NCBI RefSeq assembly: GCF_002803155.1
Contig: NZ_NNBP01000004.1
Coordinates: forward strand, 248,985 to 312,984
Direction: 5' to 3'
DNA from: Streptomyces sp. CB02959
GTDB taxonomy: Bacteria > Actinomycetota > Actinomycetes > Streptomycetales > Streptomycetaceae
Length of the DNA: 64,000 nucleotides
In this document: one piece after another, positions 9,841 to 20,639 of the stretch
How the letters are laid out: every line of letters begins with the position of its first letter
How positions within the stretch are numbered: position 1 is the stretch's first letter
The notes under the pieces: model-generated
Told to the model about the DNA's origin: nothing
Databases searched by the model: none
The model's input: only the letters and a program-made list of their open reading frames with translations
Position numbers and translations under genes: made by a program

Positions 9841-9851
9841 GGCGCTCCGTC

Positions 9852-10751
9852 TCAGGACGCGCCGCCCGCCAGGTGCTCCCGCAGGATGCGGTCCAGTTCG
9901 CGGGCGGCGCGCGGCGGTGAGACGTCGCCGCGGTGCGCGACGGAGACCACGCGGTGCATGCCGGGGGTGGCGAACGGGGTGACGCGCAGGCCGGAGCGTT
10001 CGGCGACCATGCTGGGGACGACGGCGATGCCGAGCCCGGCCCGGACGAAGCCGAGGACCGCGTCCATCTCGCCGCCCTCGACGGTGAAGGTCGGTTCGAA
10101 GCCGGCCGCGCGGCAGGCCGCGGTGGTGAATTCCCGCAGGTCGTAGCCGCGGCGGAACATGGCGAGGGGGCGGCCGCGGAGGTCCTCGACGCGGATCCGG
10201 GTGCGCCGGCCGGCCACCGGTGCCGGGCGGCCGGGGGCGGAGACCACCACCAGTTCCTCGCGCAGCAGCTCCGCGGTGGCCAGCGCCGGGGCCTGGCCGG
10301 GCAGCGGCGTGATGATCAGGGCCAGGTCCAGTTCGCCGTCGGCCAGGGCCCGGACGAGGTCCTGGGAGCCGTCCTCGGTGACGATCAGGTCGACGCCCGG
10401 GTAGGTGGCGTGGAAGGCGCTCAGCACGTCGGGGACGAGGCTGGCGCAGAGGCTGGGCGGGGCGCCGAGGCGGAGCCGGCCGCGGCGCAGCTGGGCGACC
10501 TCCTGGACCTCGCGGCGGGCGGTCTCGGTGTCGGCGAGGATCCGGCGGGCCAGCGGCAGCAGGGTCTCGCCGGCGTCGGTGAGGGTGATGTGGCCGCGGG
10601 CGCGGTGGAAGAGCTCGGCGCCCAACTCTCTTTCCAGGGCGCGGATCTGCTGGGAGAGGGAGGGTTGGGCGACGTGTTCGCGTTCGGCGGCGCGGGTGAA
10701 GTGGCGGGTGTCGGCCACGGCCGTGAAGTAGCGGAGCTGCTGCAGCTGCAT
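9852..10751 (-). CDS. LysR-family regulator divergent from sdhCAB
   Basis: A 299-residue LysR-type regulator. The N-terminal winged helix-turn-helix MQLQQLRYFTAVADTRHFTR is followed by QPSLSQQIRALERELGAELF, and a periplasmic-binding-type effector domain fills the rest. The ATG at 10751 fits the family start exactly; the longer open frame upstream lies in the intergenic region. It is transcribed away from sdhC with 94 nt between starts, containing a T-N11-A palindrome at 10772-10786. The arrangement suggests it controls sdhCAB and itself. The effector cannot be told from sequence. Confidence 0.93.
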   Translation of the reverse strand: MQLQQLRYFTAVADTRHFTRAAEREHVAQPSLSQQIRALERELGAELFHRARGHITLTDAGETLLPLARRILADTETARREVQEVAQLRRGRLRLGAPPSLCASLVPDVLSAFHATYPGVDLIVTEDGSQDLVRALADGELDLALIITPLPGQAPALATAELLREELVVVSAPGRPAPVAGRRTRIRVEDLRGRPLAMFRRGYDLREFTTAACRAAGFEPTFTVEGGEMDAVLGFVRAGLGIAVVPSMVAERSGLRVTPFATPGMHRVVSVAHRGDVSPPRAARELDRILREHLAGGAS

Positions 10752-10771
10752 AAGGGGAATATAAGGCAGCG

Positions 10772-10786
10772 ATAGGGCCAGCCTAT
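10772..10786. promoter_or_regulatory. LysR-type operator, ATAG-N7-CTAT
   Basis: ATAGGGCCAGCCTAT is a perfect interrupted palindrome with 5-bp arms that fits the LysR T-N11-A rule. It starts 21 nt upstream of the LysR ATG and ends about 60 nt before sdhC. Confidence 0.65.
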
Positions 10787-10845
10787 TGAGATCAGCTGGA
10801 CCATGTCTTGGACTGATGGCGAACGCGTCCCTACCGTCGGGACTC

Positions 10846-11595
10846 ATGGCACTGGCAACACGGACGGACCAAAGGCCGCCGAAGAAGAACCGCGCGCCGC
10901 AGCGCCCCGGCGGCCGGCCGACGGGCGGGCGCGCACTGTGGGACTCCACCGTCGGCAAGAAGGCAGTGATGGCCGTCAGCGGCCTGATCATGCTCGGCTA
11001 TCTCGTCGTCCACATGTTCGGCAACCTGAAGATCTTCTTCGGGCCCGGCACCTTCAACGAGTACGCGCACTGGCTGCGCACCGTCGGCGAGCCGTTCATG
11101 CACTACGAGTGGACGCTCTGGGTGGTCCGCGTGGTCCTCGTGGCCGCCGTCGTCGCGCACGCCACCTCGGCGTACCAGCTCAGCCGACGCGACATCAGGG
11201 CCCGCCCGACCAAGTACGTGCACAAGAAGCCGCGGGCCGGTTACGCCACCCGCACCATGCGGTGGGGCGGCATCATCCTCGGCCTGTTCATCGTCTGGCA
11301 CGTCCTGGACCTGACCACCGGCACCGTGCACACCGGCGGCTTCCAGCCGGGCCACCCCTACCAGAACGTCGTGGACACCTTCTCCACCTGGTACGGCAAC
11401 GCCATCTACCTCGTGGCGATGCTCGCGCTGGGCCTGCACGTCCGGCACGGCTTCTGGAGCGCCGCACAGACCCTCGGCGCCGGCAGCCGGAACCGCGACC
11501 GCCTCCTCAAGACCCTGGCCAACCTGCTCGCGCTGGTACTGACCGTGGGCTTCATCGCCGTCCCCGTCGGCGTCATGACCGGATTGGTGAGCTGA
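10846..11595 (+). CDS. sdhC: Succinate dehydrogenase cytochrome b subunit (five-helix type)
   Basis: A 249-residue membrane anchor with five predicted helices (starting near residues 41, 87, 137, 183 and 220) and conserved His residues in [40 protein letters not shown] and [12 protein letters not shown] that can ligate two hemes b. This is the fused type B subunit, so no sdhD is needed. The ATG at 10846 gives [12 protein letters not shown]; an in-frame ATG at 10816 is a weaker option. It stops 2 nt before sdhA. It anchors the complex and passes electrons to menaquinone. Confidence 0.93.
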   Translation: MALATRTDQRPPKKNRAPQRPGGRPTGGRALWDSTVGKKAVMAVSGLIMLGYLVVHMFGNLKIFFGPGTFNEYAHWLRTVGEPFMHYEWTLWVVRVVLVAAVVAHATSAYQLSRRDIRARPTKYVHKKPRAGYATRTMRWGGIILGLFIVWHVLDLTTGTVHTGGFQPGHPYQNVVDTFSTWYGNAIYLVAMLALGLHVRHGFWSAAQTLGAGSRNRDRLLKTLANLLALVLTVGFIAVPVGVMTGLVS

Positions 11596-11597
11596 CC

Positions 11598-13540
<1,943 letters not shown>

Positions 13541-13544
<4 letters not shown>

Positions 13545-14323
13545 CTGCCGCCTCCCGGGGGGCGACCCCCGTACCCCCGATGTCCCTCACCCTGCGCGTC
13601 TGGCGCCAGAAGAACGCCGACGCACCGGGCACCATGTCCACGTACGCGGTGGACGGCATCTCCCCGGACATGTCGTTCCTGGAGATGCTCGACACCCTCA
13701 ACGAGGAACTCATCCTCAAGGGCGAGGACCCGGTCGCCTTCGACCACGACTGCCGCGAGGGCATCTGCGGGGCCTGCTCGCTCGTCATCAACGGCGACGC
13801 GCACGGCCCGGAGCGGACCACCACGTGCCAGCTCCACATGCGGTCCTTCAAGGACGGCGACACCATCGACATCGAGCCGTGGCGGGCCGCGGCCTTCCCG
13901 GTCGTGAAGGACCTCGTCGTCGACCGCTCGGCCTTCGACCGGATCATCCAGGCCGGCGGCTACGTCACCGCGCCGACCGGCGCCGCCCCCGAGGCGCACG
14001 CCACGCCGGTGCCGAAGCCGGACGCCGACTTCGCCTTCGAGCACGCCGAGTGCATCGGCTGCGGCGCCTGCGTGGCCGCCTGCCCCAACGGCGCGGCGAT
14101 GCTCTTCACCTCCGCGAAGGTCAACCACCTCAACGTGCTGCCGCAGGGCGCCCCGGAACGCGAGACCCGGGTGCTGGACATGGTGGCCCAGATGGACGAG
14201 GAGGGCTTCGGCGGCTGCACCCTCGCCGGCGAGTGCGCCACCGCCTGCCCCAAGGGCATCCCGCTGTTCAGCATCACGAAGATGAACCGGGAGTTCGTCC
14301 GGGCGGTGCGCAAGGGGCGCTGA
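13541..14323 (+). CDS. sdhB: Succinate dehydrogenase iron-sulfur subunit
   Basis: A 260-residue subunit with three cluster motifs: the N-terminal [2Fe-2S] site [18 protein letters not shown] plus TTTCQLH, and the C-terminal [14 protein letters not shown] and [16 protein letters not shown] for [4Fe-4S] and [3Fe-4S]. It carries electrons from SdhA to the cytochrome subunit. The ATG overlaps the sdhA stop by four bases. The first 13 residues are a Ser/Pro-rich head before [10 protein letters not shown], which could be an alternative start. A perfect hairpin follows at 14347-14379. Confidence 0.97.
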
Positions 14324-14346
14324 GCCGCCGGCCGGCCGAACGCGGC

Positions 14347-14379
14347 GAGGCCCCCTCCGCAGGACGCGGAGGGGGCCTC
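14347..14379. terminator. Convergent terminator between sdhB and hisF
   Basis: Perfect 14-bp stem (GAGGCCCCCTCCGC and its complement) with a 5-nt AGGAC loop. It lies in the convergent gap and could serve both strands. Confidence 0.85.
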
Positions 14380-14408
14380 GTGCCGTACGGGCGCCGGGGC
14401 GCGCCGGT

Positions 14409-15164
14409 TCACCGCACCGGGTGGCCGGCGTCCCGCAGCGCGTCCTTGACCTGGCCGATGCGCAGGTCGCCGAAGTGGAAGACGGACGCGGCCAGGACGG
14501 CGTCGGCGCCGGCCGCCACCGCGGGGGCGAAGTCGGCGAGCTTGCCGGCGCCGCCGGAGGCGATGACCGGGACGCCGACGTGCCGGCGGACCGCCTCGAT
14601 CAGCTCCACGTCGTAGCCGTCCTTGGTGCCGTCGGCGTCCATGGAGTTCAGCAGGATCTCCCCGGCGCCGAGCTCCGCGGCGCGGTGCGCCCACTCCACG
14701 GCGTCGATCCCGGCCGACCGGCGGCCGCCGTGGGTGGTGACCTCGAACGACCCCGACGCGGTGCGGCGGGCGTCGACGGAGAGCACCAGCACCTGGCTGC
14801 CGAAACGCTCGGCGATCTCCTTGATCAGCTCCGGGCGGGCGATCGCCGCGGTGTTGACCCCGACCTTGTCGGCGCCGGCCCGCAGCAGCTTGTCGACGTC
14901 CTCCGCGGTGCGCACCCCGCCGCCGACGGTCAGCGGGATGAAGACCTGCTCGGCGGTGCGGCGGACCACGTCGTAGGTGGTCTCGCGATTGCCGGAGGAC
15001 GCGGTGATGTCGAGGAAGGTCAGCTCGTCGGCGCCCTCGTCGCCGTAGACCTTCGCCATCTCGACCGGGTCCCCGGCGTCGCGGAGGTTCTGGAAGTTGA
15101 CGCCCTTGACGACGCGGCCGTTGTCGACGTCCAGGCAGGGAATGACGCGGACCGCCAGGGTCAT
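14409..15164 (-). CDS. hisF: Imidazole glycerol phosphate synthase, cyclase subunit
   Basis: HisF forms imidazole glycerol phosphate and AICAR from PRFAR with ammonia from HisH. The 251-residue TIM barrel begins [21 protein letters not shown], with the catalytic Asp in CLDVD and the second in [15 protein letters not shown]. Phosphate-binding loops are VGGGVRT and ASGGAGK. It is the last gene of the his run, starting 5 nt after the ridA stop; its partner hisH is three genes upstream. Confidence 0.97.
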   Translation of the reverse strand: MTLAVRVIPCLDVDNGRVVKGVNFQNLRDAGDPVEMAKVYGDEGADELTFLDITASSGNRETTYDVVRRTAEQVFIPLTVGGGVRTAEDVDKLLRAGADKVGVNTAAIARPELIKEIAERFGSQVLVLSVDARRTASGSFEVTTHGGRRSAGIDAVEWAHRAAELGAGEILLNSMDADGTKDGYDVELIEAVRRHVGVPVIASGGAGKLADFAPAVAAGADAVLAASVFHFGDLRIGQVKDALRDAGHPVR

Positions 15165-15169
15165 GTCGT

Positions 15170-15580
15170 TCAGCCCTCTCGCTCGGTTTCCGGGGACAGG
15201 TCCCGGAACGCTTCTAGTTCTACTTCCACCAGGACACGGGAGTCGACGAAGCCGGAGACCACGACCAGGGTCGTGGCGGGCGGCGCGGCTTCGAACAGCT
15301 CGCGGTGGGCGCGGGCGGCGGCGTCCGCGTCGCGCAGGTGGGTCAGGTACATCCGGGTGCGCAGCACGTCGGCGGCGCCCAGTCCGAAGGGTTTGAGCGC
15401 CGCCAGCGCGTTCCCGAAGGACACCTTGGTCTGGACGTAGGGATCACCCTCGCCCTGGAGGACACCGCCGACCAGCGGCATGGTGCCGGAGACCAGGACC
15501 CGGTCTCCGGCGGCCACCGCGCGCGCGAAGCCAATGGTCTCTTCCCAAGGACTGTCGGTCCGTACGCGCTCGATGCTCAT
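15170..15580 (-). CDS. RidA-family protein in the his operon
   Basis: A 136-residue Rid-fold protein ([40 protein letters not shown]). In canonical RidA a conserved Arg in PARS activates water to hydrolyse enamines and imines. Here the aligned segment reads [11 protein letters not shown], so that Arg appears to be Thr. This places it among Rid subgroups without the classic deaminase residue. It lies between priA and hisF, 5 nt before hisF, which suggests co-expression with histidine synthesis. ATG at 15580. Confidence 0.85.
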   Translation of the reverse strand: MSIERVRTDSPWEETIGFARAVAAGDRVLVSGTMPLVGGVLQGEGDPYVQTKVSFGNALAALKPFGLGAADVLRTRMYLTHLRDADAAARAHRELFEAAPPATTLVVVSGFVDSRVLVEVELEAFRDLSPETEREG

Positions 15581-15618
15581 CACGCCGCCTCCCTTGTGGC
15601 CGGTTGCGGCACCCGCGG

Positions 15619-16341
15619 CTACGACACCGCCGCCAGTGCCTCTTCGAGGGTGAACGCCTTCGCGTAGAGCGCCTTGCCGACGATGGAGCCCTCCACGCCC
15701 TCCGGCACCAGCGCGGCGATCGCCCGCAGGTCGTCGAGGGAGGAGACGCCGCCGGAGGCGACGACCGGGCGGTCGGTGGCCGCGCAGACGTTCTTCAGCA
15801 GTTCCAGGTTGGGGCCCTGGAGCGTGCCGTCCTTGTTGATGTCGGTGACGACGTAGCGGGCGCAGCCCTCGGAGTCCAGGCGGGCCAGCGTCTCGTAGAG
15901 GTCGCCGCCGTCCCGGGTCCAGCCGCGGCCGCGCAGGGTGGTGCCGCGGACGTCCAGGCCGACCGCGATCTGGTCGCCGTGCTCGGCGATGATCTTGGCG
16001 ACCCACTCCGGGTTCTCCAGCGCCGCGGTGCCGATGTTGACCCGGGTGCAGCCGGTGGCCAGGGCGGCCGCCAGCGAGTCGTCGTCGCGGATCCCGCCGG
16101 ACAGTTCGACCTTGATGTCCATGGAGCGGGCGACCTCGGCGATCTGCGCGCGGTTGTCGCCGGTGCCGAAGGCGGCGTCCAGGTCGACCAGGTGCAGCCA
16201 CTCGGCGCCGGCCCGCTGCCAGGCCAGGGCGGCCTGCAGCGGGTCGCCGTAGGAGGTCTCCGAGCCGGACTCGCCGTGCACCAGGCGGACGGCCTGGCCG
16301 TCGCGGACGTCGACGGCGGGCAGCAGTTCAAGCTTCTTCAC
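15619..16341 (-). CDS. priA: Bifunctional HisA/TrpF phosphoribosyl isomerase PriA
   Basis: PriA isomerises both ProFAR (histidine) and phosphoribosylanthranilate (tryptophan), replacing HisA and TrpF in actinobacteria. The 240-residue barrel has [20 protein letters not shown] with the catalytic Asp, [13 protein letters not shown], and [15 protein letters not shown] with the second Asp. No trpF is seen in the trp cluster, which fits the dual role. GTG at 16341 matches the S. coelicolor length; GTG at 16350 would overlap the hisH stop as GTGA and is also plausible. Confidence 0.95.
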   Translation of the reverse strand: MKKLELLPAVDVRDGQAVRLVHGESGSETSYGDPLQAALAWQRAGAEWLHLVDLDAAFGTGDNRAQIAEVARSMDIKVELSGGIRDDDSLAAALATGCTRVNIGTAALENPEWVAKIIAEHGDQIAVGLDVRGTTLRGRGWTRDGGDLYETLARLDSEGCARYVVTDINKDGTLQGPNLELLKNVCAATDRPVVASGGVSSLDDLRAIAALVPEGVEGSIVGKALYAKAFTLEEALAAVS

Positions 16342-16346
16342 AGCGT

Positions 16347-17018
16347 TCACAGCGTTTCGATCCAGTTGGTGAGGAGCTGGGCACCGGCGTCGCCGGACTT
16401 CTCGGGGTGGAACTGGGTGGCCCACAGCGCGCCGTTCTCGACCGCGGCCACGAACGGCTCGCCGTGCGTGGCCCAGGTGACCTTCGGGGCGGCGAGGTGC
16501 TCGTTGCCGACCTCCAGCTCCCAGTCGTGGACCGCGTAGGAGTGCACGAAGTAGTAGCGGGCGTCGGCGGGCTGCCCGGCGAAGAGCTGGGAGTCCTCGG
16601 CGGCGCGGACGGTGTTCCAGCCCATGTGCGGGACCACCTCGGCCTTGAGCGGCCCGACCGTGCCGGGCCACTCCTCCAGGCCGGAGGTCTCCACACCGTG
16701 CTCGATACCGCGGCCGAAGAGGACCTGCATGCCGACGCAGATGCCCATCACGGGGCGGCCGCCGGACAGCCGGCGGCCGATGATCCAGTCGCCGCGGGCC
16801 TCCTTCAGACCGCGCATGCACGCGGCGAACGCGCCGACGCCGGGCACCAGCAGCCCGTCGGCGTTCATCGCGGTGTCGTAGTCGCGGGTGATCTCCACGT
16901 CCGCGCCGACGTGCGCCAGGGCGCGCTCGGCGGACCGGACGTTGCCGAAGCCGTAGTCGAAGACGACGACCTTTTTGGCGGTCTTCCCCGGGGACTGCCG
17001 CGCGGCGCTCAACTCCAC
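16347..17018 (-). CDS. hisH: Imidazole glycerol phosphate synthase, glutaminase subunit
   Basis: HisH hydrolyses glutamine to feed ammonia to HisF. The glutaminase triad is visible: Cys in [11 protein letters not shown] and His/Glu in [11 protein letters not shown]. The protein begins near [23 protein letters not shown] at 17018 gives 223 residues, but GGAGG sits only one base before it; a TTG at 17012 would have better spacing. Either start lies inside the end of the upstream 54-residue gene, so translation is probably coupled. Confidence 0.95.
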   Translation of the reverse strand: MELSAARQSPGKTAKKVVVFDYGFGNVRSAERALAHVGADVEITRDYDTAMNADGLLVPGVGAFAACMRGLKEARGDWIIGRRLSGGRPVMGICVGMQVLFGRGIEHGVETSGLEEWPGTVGPLKAEVVPHMGWNTVRAAEDSQLFAGQPADARYYFVHSYAVHDWELEVGNEHLAAPKVTWATHGEPFVAAVENGALWATQFHPEKSGDAGAQLLTNWIETL

Positions 17019-17173
17019 ACCTCCAGTCGCATCACACCCGCCACCAGGCACATCGCCGAGGCGATGGACATGAGGATGATCACGGACTTGGGGATCTTCT
17101 GCTTCCAGAACGAGTAGACGCCGCCGAGCAGGAAGAGCCCCACCAGGATGAAGACGGTGGACAGACCGTTCAT
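17009..17173 (-). CDS. 54-residue membrane protein embedded in the his operon
   Basis: The frame reads [20 protein letters not shown], then a short basic loop FWKQKIPKS, then a second helix ([17 protein letters not shown]) and ends MRLEVWS. It is therefore a two-helix hairpin with a charged turn. The ATG overlaps the hisB stop (TGATG) and its end overlaps the hisH start by about 10 bases, so it is locked into the operon by translational coupling. It is not a histidine enzyme and I know of no function. A gene at this position is, as far as I recall, conserved among Streptomyces. Confidence 0.8.
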   Translation of the reverse strand: MNGLSTVFILVGLFLLGGVYSFWKQKIPKSVIILMSIASAMCLVAGVMRLEVWS

Positions 17174-17778
17174 CAGAGGGCGCCCTTCGTGGAAGGCAGG
17201 ATGCCGGCCGCCCGCACGTCACGCTCGCTGGCGTAGCGCAGGGCCCGGGCCAGCGCCTTGAACTGGCACTCCACGATGTGGTGGGCGTTGCGCCCGTACG
17301 GCACGTGGACGTGCAGGGCGATCTGGGCCTGGGCGACGAACGACTCCAGGATGTGCCGGGTCATCGTGGTGTCGTAGGTGCCGATCATCGGCGCCATGTT
17401 CTCCGGCTCGGTGTGCACCAGGTACGGGCGGCCGGAGAGGTCGACGGTCACCTGGGCCAGCGACTCGTCCAGCGGGACGGTGCAGTTGCCGAAGCGGTAG
17501 ATGCCGACCTTGTCGCCGAGCGCCTGCTTGAAGGCGGCGCCGAGCGCGAGGGCGGTGTCCTCGATGGTGTGGTGGGTGTCGATGTGCAGATCGCCGTCGG
17601 TCTTGACCTTGAGGTCGAAGAGGCCGTGCCGGCCGAGCTGGTCGAGCATGTGGTCGTAGAAGCCGACGCCGGTCGAGACGTCGACCTGGCCGGTGCCGTC
17701 GAGGTCGATCTCGACCAGCACCGTGGTCTCCTTGGTGGTGCGCTCCACGCGCCCCACGCGGGCGGTCGCCCCGCTCAT
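17173..17778 (-). CDS. hisB: Imidazoleglycerol-phosphate dehydratase
   Basis: HisB dehydrates imidazole glycerol phosphate to imidazole acetol phosphate. The 201-residue monofunctional enzyme carries manganese-binding motifs [27 protein letters not shown] and [17 protein letters not shown]. The ATG at 17778 overlaps the hisC stop as ATGA and the stop overlaps the small membrane gene. No HisN phosphatase domain is fused, as usual for actinobacteria. Confidence 0.97.
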   Translation of the reverse strand: MSGATARVGRVERTTKETTVLVEIDLDGTGQVDVSTGVGFYDHMLDQLGRHGLFDLKVKTDGDLHIDTHHTIEDTALALGAAFKQALGDKVGIYRFGNCTVPLDESLAQVTVDLSGRPYLVHTEPENMAPMIGTYDTTMTRHILESFVAQAQIALHVHVPYGRNAHHIVECQFKALARALRYASERDVRAAGILPSTKGAL

Positions 17779-18908
17779 CGCTTGTTCTCCTTCAGGCTGC
17801 GTTCTTTGAGCACCGCGCGCACCGCGTCCAGGAACGCGTCGTTCTCGGCCGGGGTGCCGGCGGTGACCCGCAGCCAACCCGGTACGCCGTTGTCGCGGAC
17901 CAGCACGCCGTGGTCGAGGATCGCCTGCCAGGTGGCGTGCGCGTCGTCGAAGAGGCCGAACTGGACGAAGTTGGCGTCCGAGGCGACGACCTGGCAGCCG
18001 ATCGCGCGCAGTTCGGTCACCAGGCGGTCCCGCTCGTCCTTGAGCTGCGCCACGTACTTGAGGAGCGTATCGGTGTGCTCCAGGGCGGCGAGCGCGGTGG
18101 CCTGGGTGACGGACGAGAGGTGGTAGGGCAGCCGGACCAGCTGGACGGCGTCGACCACGGCCGGGTCGGCGGCGAGGTACCCCAGCCGCAGCCCGGCGGC
18201 GCCGAACGCCTTGGACATGGTCCGGGACAGCACCAGGTTCGGCCTGCCCTCGATCAGCGGCAGCAGCGAGGGGTGGTGGCTGAACTCGCCGTACGCCTCG
18301 TCGACCACGACCAGTGCCCCGGCGGTGCCGGCCTTGGCGGCCTGGGCCGCCTCGTACAGCGCCAGGACGGTGTCGGCCTCGACGGCGGTGCCGGTGGGGT
18401 TGTTCGGCGAGCAGACGAAGACCACGTCGGGCCGGTGCTCGGCGATGGCCGCCTTCGCCGCCTCGACGTCGATGGTGAAGTCGTCGTTGCGCGGGCCGGA
18501 GATCCAGCCGGTACCGGTGCCGCGCGAGATCAGCGCGTGCATGGAGTACGACGGCTCGAAGCCGAGGGCGGTGCGGCCGGGGCCGCCGAAGGTCTGCAGC
18601 AGCTGCTGGATGACCTCGTTGGAGCCGTTGGCGGCCCAGACCTGGCCGGCGGTGACCGCGTGGCCGGCGGTGCGGGTGAGGTAGGCGGCCAGCTCGGTGC
18701 GCAGCTCGACCGCGTCCCGGTCGGGGTAGCGGTTGAGCCGGCGGGCGGCCTCGGTGACCCGCTCGGCGATCCGCCGCACCAGCGGTTCGGGGAGCGGGTA
18801 GGGGTTCTCGTTGGTGTTGAGGCGCACCGGGACGTCCAGCTGCGGCGCGCCGTAGGGGGACTTGCCGCGCAGTTCGTCCCGGATGGGGAGATCGTCGATC
18901 TTGGTCAT
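17775..18908 (-). CDS. hisC: Histidinol-phosphate aminotransferase
   Basis: HisC is a class I/II PLP aminotransferase that turns imidazole acetol phosphate into histidinol phosphate. The 377-residue protein has the substrate region [33 protein letters not shown] and the PLP lysine in [21 protein letters not shown] at 18908 matches relatives ([20 protein letters not shown]). A GTG at 18920 overlapping the hisD stop would add four residues. The stop overlaps hisB. Confidence 0.96.
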   Translation of the reverse strand: MTKIDDLPIRDELRGKSPYGAPQLDVPVRLNTNENPYPLPEPLVRRIAERVTEAARRLNRYPDRDAVELRTELAAYLTRTAGHAVTAGQVWAANGSNEVIQQLLQTFGGPGRTALGFEPSYSMHALISRGTGTGWISGPRNDDFTIDVEAAKAAIAEHRPDVVFVCSPNNPTGTAVEADTVLALYEAAQAAKAGTAGALVVVDEAYGEFSHHPSLLPLIEGRPNLVLSRTMSKAFGAAGLRLGYLAADPAVVDAVQLVRLPYHLSSVTQATALAALEHTDTLLKYVAQLKDERDRLVTELRAIGCQVVASDANFVQFGLFDDAHATWQAILDHGVLVRDNGVPGWLRVTAGTPAENDAFLDAVRAVLKERSLKENKR

Positions 18909-18916
18909 CTGCCTGC

Positions 18917-20242
18917 TCACTTGCTCTGCGGAACCGTCCAGTCGAACCTCGCCTTGACCGCCGCGCCATGGGCCGGGAGGTCCTCGGCCTCGGCAAGGGT
19001 CACCACGTGGTGGGCGACCTCGGCCAGCGCCTCCCGCGAGTAGTCCACGACGTGGATGCCGCGCAGGAACGACTGGACGGACAGGCCGGAGGAGTGGCAG
19101 GCACAACCGCCGGTGGGCAGGACGTGGTTGGAGCCGGCGCAGTAGTCGCCGAGGGAGACCGGGGCGTAGGTGCCGACGAAGACCGCGCCGGCGTTGCGCA
19201 CCCGGGCGGCGACCGCGGCGGCGTCCGCGGTCTGGATCTCCAGGTGCTCGGCGCCGTAGGCGTCCACCACCTTCAGGCCCTCGTCGAGGCCGTCGACCAG
19301 GACGATCGCGGACTGCCGGCCGGACAGGGCCGGCACGATGCGGTCCTCGACGTGCTTGGTGGCCTCGATCTGCGGGGCCAGTTCCTTCTCGGTGCGGTCG
19401 GCCAGCTCCTCGGAGTCGGTGACCAGGACGGCGGCGGCCATCGGGTCGTGCTCGGCCTGGCTGATCAGGTCGGCGGCGACGTGGACCGGGTCGGCGGTGC
19501 GGTCGGCGAGGATCGCGATCTCGGTGGGACCGGCCTCGGAGTCGATGCCGATCCGGCCCTTGAGGAGGCGCTTGGCGGCGGCGACGTAGATGTTGCCGGG
19601 GCCGGTGACCAGGTTGGTCGGGGCGCATTCGGCGGTGCCGTACGCGAACATCGCGACGGCCTGGGCGCCGCCCGCGGCGTAGACCTCGTCGACGCCGAGC
19701 AGGGCGCAGGCGGCGAGGATCGTGGGGTGCGGCAGCCCGCCGAAGTCGGCCTGCGGCGGGGAGGCGACGGCCAGCGAGCCGACGCCGGCCTCCTGGGCGG
19801 GGACCACGTTCATGACGACGGAGGACGGGTAGACCGACCGGCCGCCGGGGACGTAGAGGCCGACCCGCTCGACCGGCACCCAGCGCTCGGTGACCGTGCC
19901 GCCGGGCACGACCTTGGTGGTGACGTCGGTGCGGCGCTGCTCGCGGTGGACGATCCGGGCGCGCCGGATGGACTCCTCCAGGGCGGCGCGGACCTTCGGG
20001 TCCAGCGCGTCGAGGGCCTCGGTGAGCGCCTCGGCCGGGACCCGGACCCGCTCGATCTCGACACCGTCGAACCGCCGCGCGTAATCGATCAGCGCCGCGG
20101 TGCCGCGATGGCGTACGTCCTCGCAGATGGGCCGCACCTTCTCCAGGGCGGCTTCCACGTCGAACTCGGCACGGGGCAGCAGGTCGCGGAGCGCGGCGCC
20201 CTCGGGGAGGGCCGCACCACGCAGATCGATTCGGGAGATCAC
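18917..20242 (-). CDS. hisD: Histidinol dehydrogenase
   Basis: HisD performs the last two oxidations, histidinol to histidine. The 441-residue protein shows [46 protein letters not shown] and the zinc/substrate region [10 protein letters not shown] with [10 protein letters not shown]. The start is GTG at 20242 with a GGGGGA immediately upstream. It is the first gene of the his run and should carry the operon promoter; an interrupted palindrome sits 41 nt upstream. Confidence 0.97.
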   Translation of the reverse strand: MISRIDLRGAALPEGAALRDLLPRAEFDVEAALEKVRPICEDVRHRGTAALIDYARRFDGVEIERVRVPAEALTEALDALDPKVRAALEESIRRARIVHREQRRTDVTTKVVPGGTVTERWVPVERVGLYVPGGRSVYPSSVVMNVVPAQEAGVGSLAVASPPQADFGGLPHPTILAACALLGVDEVYAAGGAQAVAMFAYGTAECAPTNLVTGPGNIYVAAAKRLLKGRIGIDSEAGPTEIAILADRTADPVHVAADLISQAEHDPMAAAVLVTDSEELADRTEKELAPQIEATKHVEDRIVPALSGRQSAIVLVDGLDEGLKVVDAYGAEHLEIQTADAAAVAARVRNAGAVFVGTYAPVSLGDYCAGSNHVLPTGGCACHSSGLSVQSFLRGIHVVDYSREALAEVAHHVVTLAEAEDLPAHGAAVKARFDWTVPQSK

Positions 20243-20282
20243 TCCCCCAGTGTCTCAGACCCGTCGTCGGGCCCGAGCGGCC

Positions 20283-20299
20283 GTATCACTGGGTGATAC
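20283..20299. promoter_or_regulatory. Candidate operator upstream of hisD
   Basis: GTATCACTGGGTGATAC is a perfect inverted repeat with 7-bp arms and a 3-bp spacer, 41 nt upstream of the hisD start and AT-richer than its surroundings. The size suits a dimeric repressor site. No T-box or leader peptide is seen. Confidence 0.5.
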
Positions 20300-20541
20300 G
20301 CAGTGACACACGGGCCGGGCGGGCGTCGGGGCGGTCCGCGAAGTTGACCGGAGTTGGCCCTGACCACGCGTGTTCAACCGGTCACCGGGCGGGCAAGGGG
20401 TTCGGTGCGGGCGCACGGGGGCGACCGCGGGGCGGGCGGAAGAGGGCCCGCCGGGATGCATCCGAACAGGTATCGCGACCGGATACCGGCCCGCCCCGGG
20501 CAGCGCCCCGGCCGGGCGGCCGCCGCGCGAGCGCAGCGACC

Positions 20542-20585
20542 ACCGGACCACGAGCACCGGACGACAAGCACCGGACCACGAGCAA
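20542..20585. repeat. 16-bp direct repeat, two copies 28 bp apart
   Basis: CACCGGACCACGAGCA occurs at 20542-20557 and 20570-20585; related ACCGG/GAC words surround both copies. It lies 55-98 nt before the GTG at 20640. Confidence 0.6.
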
Positions 20586-20639
20586 CGACCACCGGACACG
20601 GCCGGCCGGCCGGCACCGTGAGAGCAAGGGGGAGCAACA

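Larger units (their letters stand above)
20243..20639. other. Divergent intergenic region, hisD and repeat-protein gene
   Basis: This 397-nt stretch separates the hisD start from a divergent GTG at 20640. I see no gene in it. It holds a 17-bp palindrome near hisD (20283-20299) and a 16-bp direct repeat near the other gene (20542-20585). Promoter hexamers are not clear on either strand. Confidence 0.6.
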
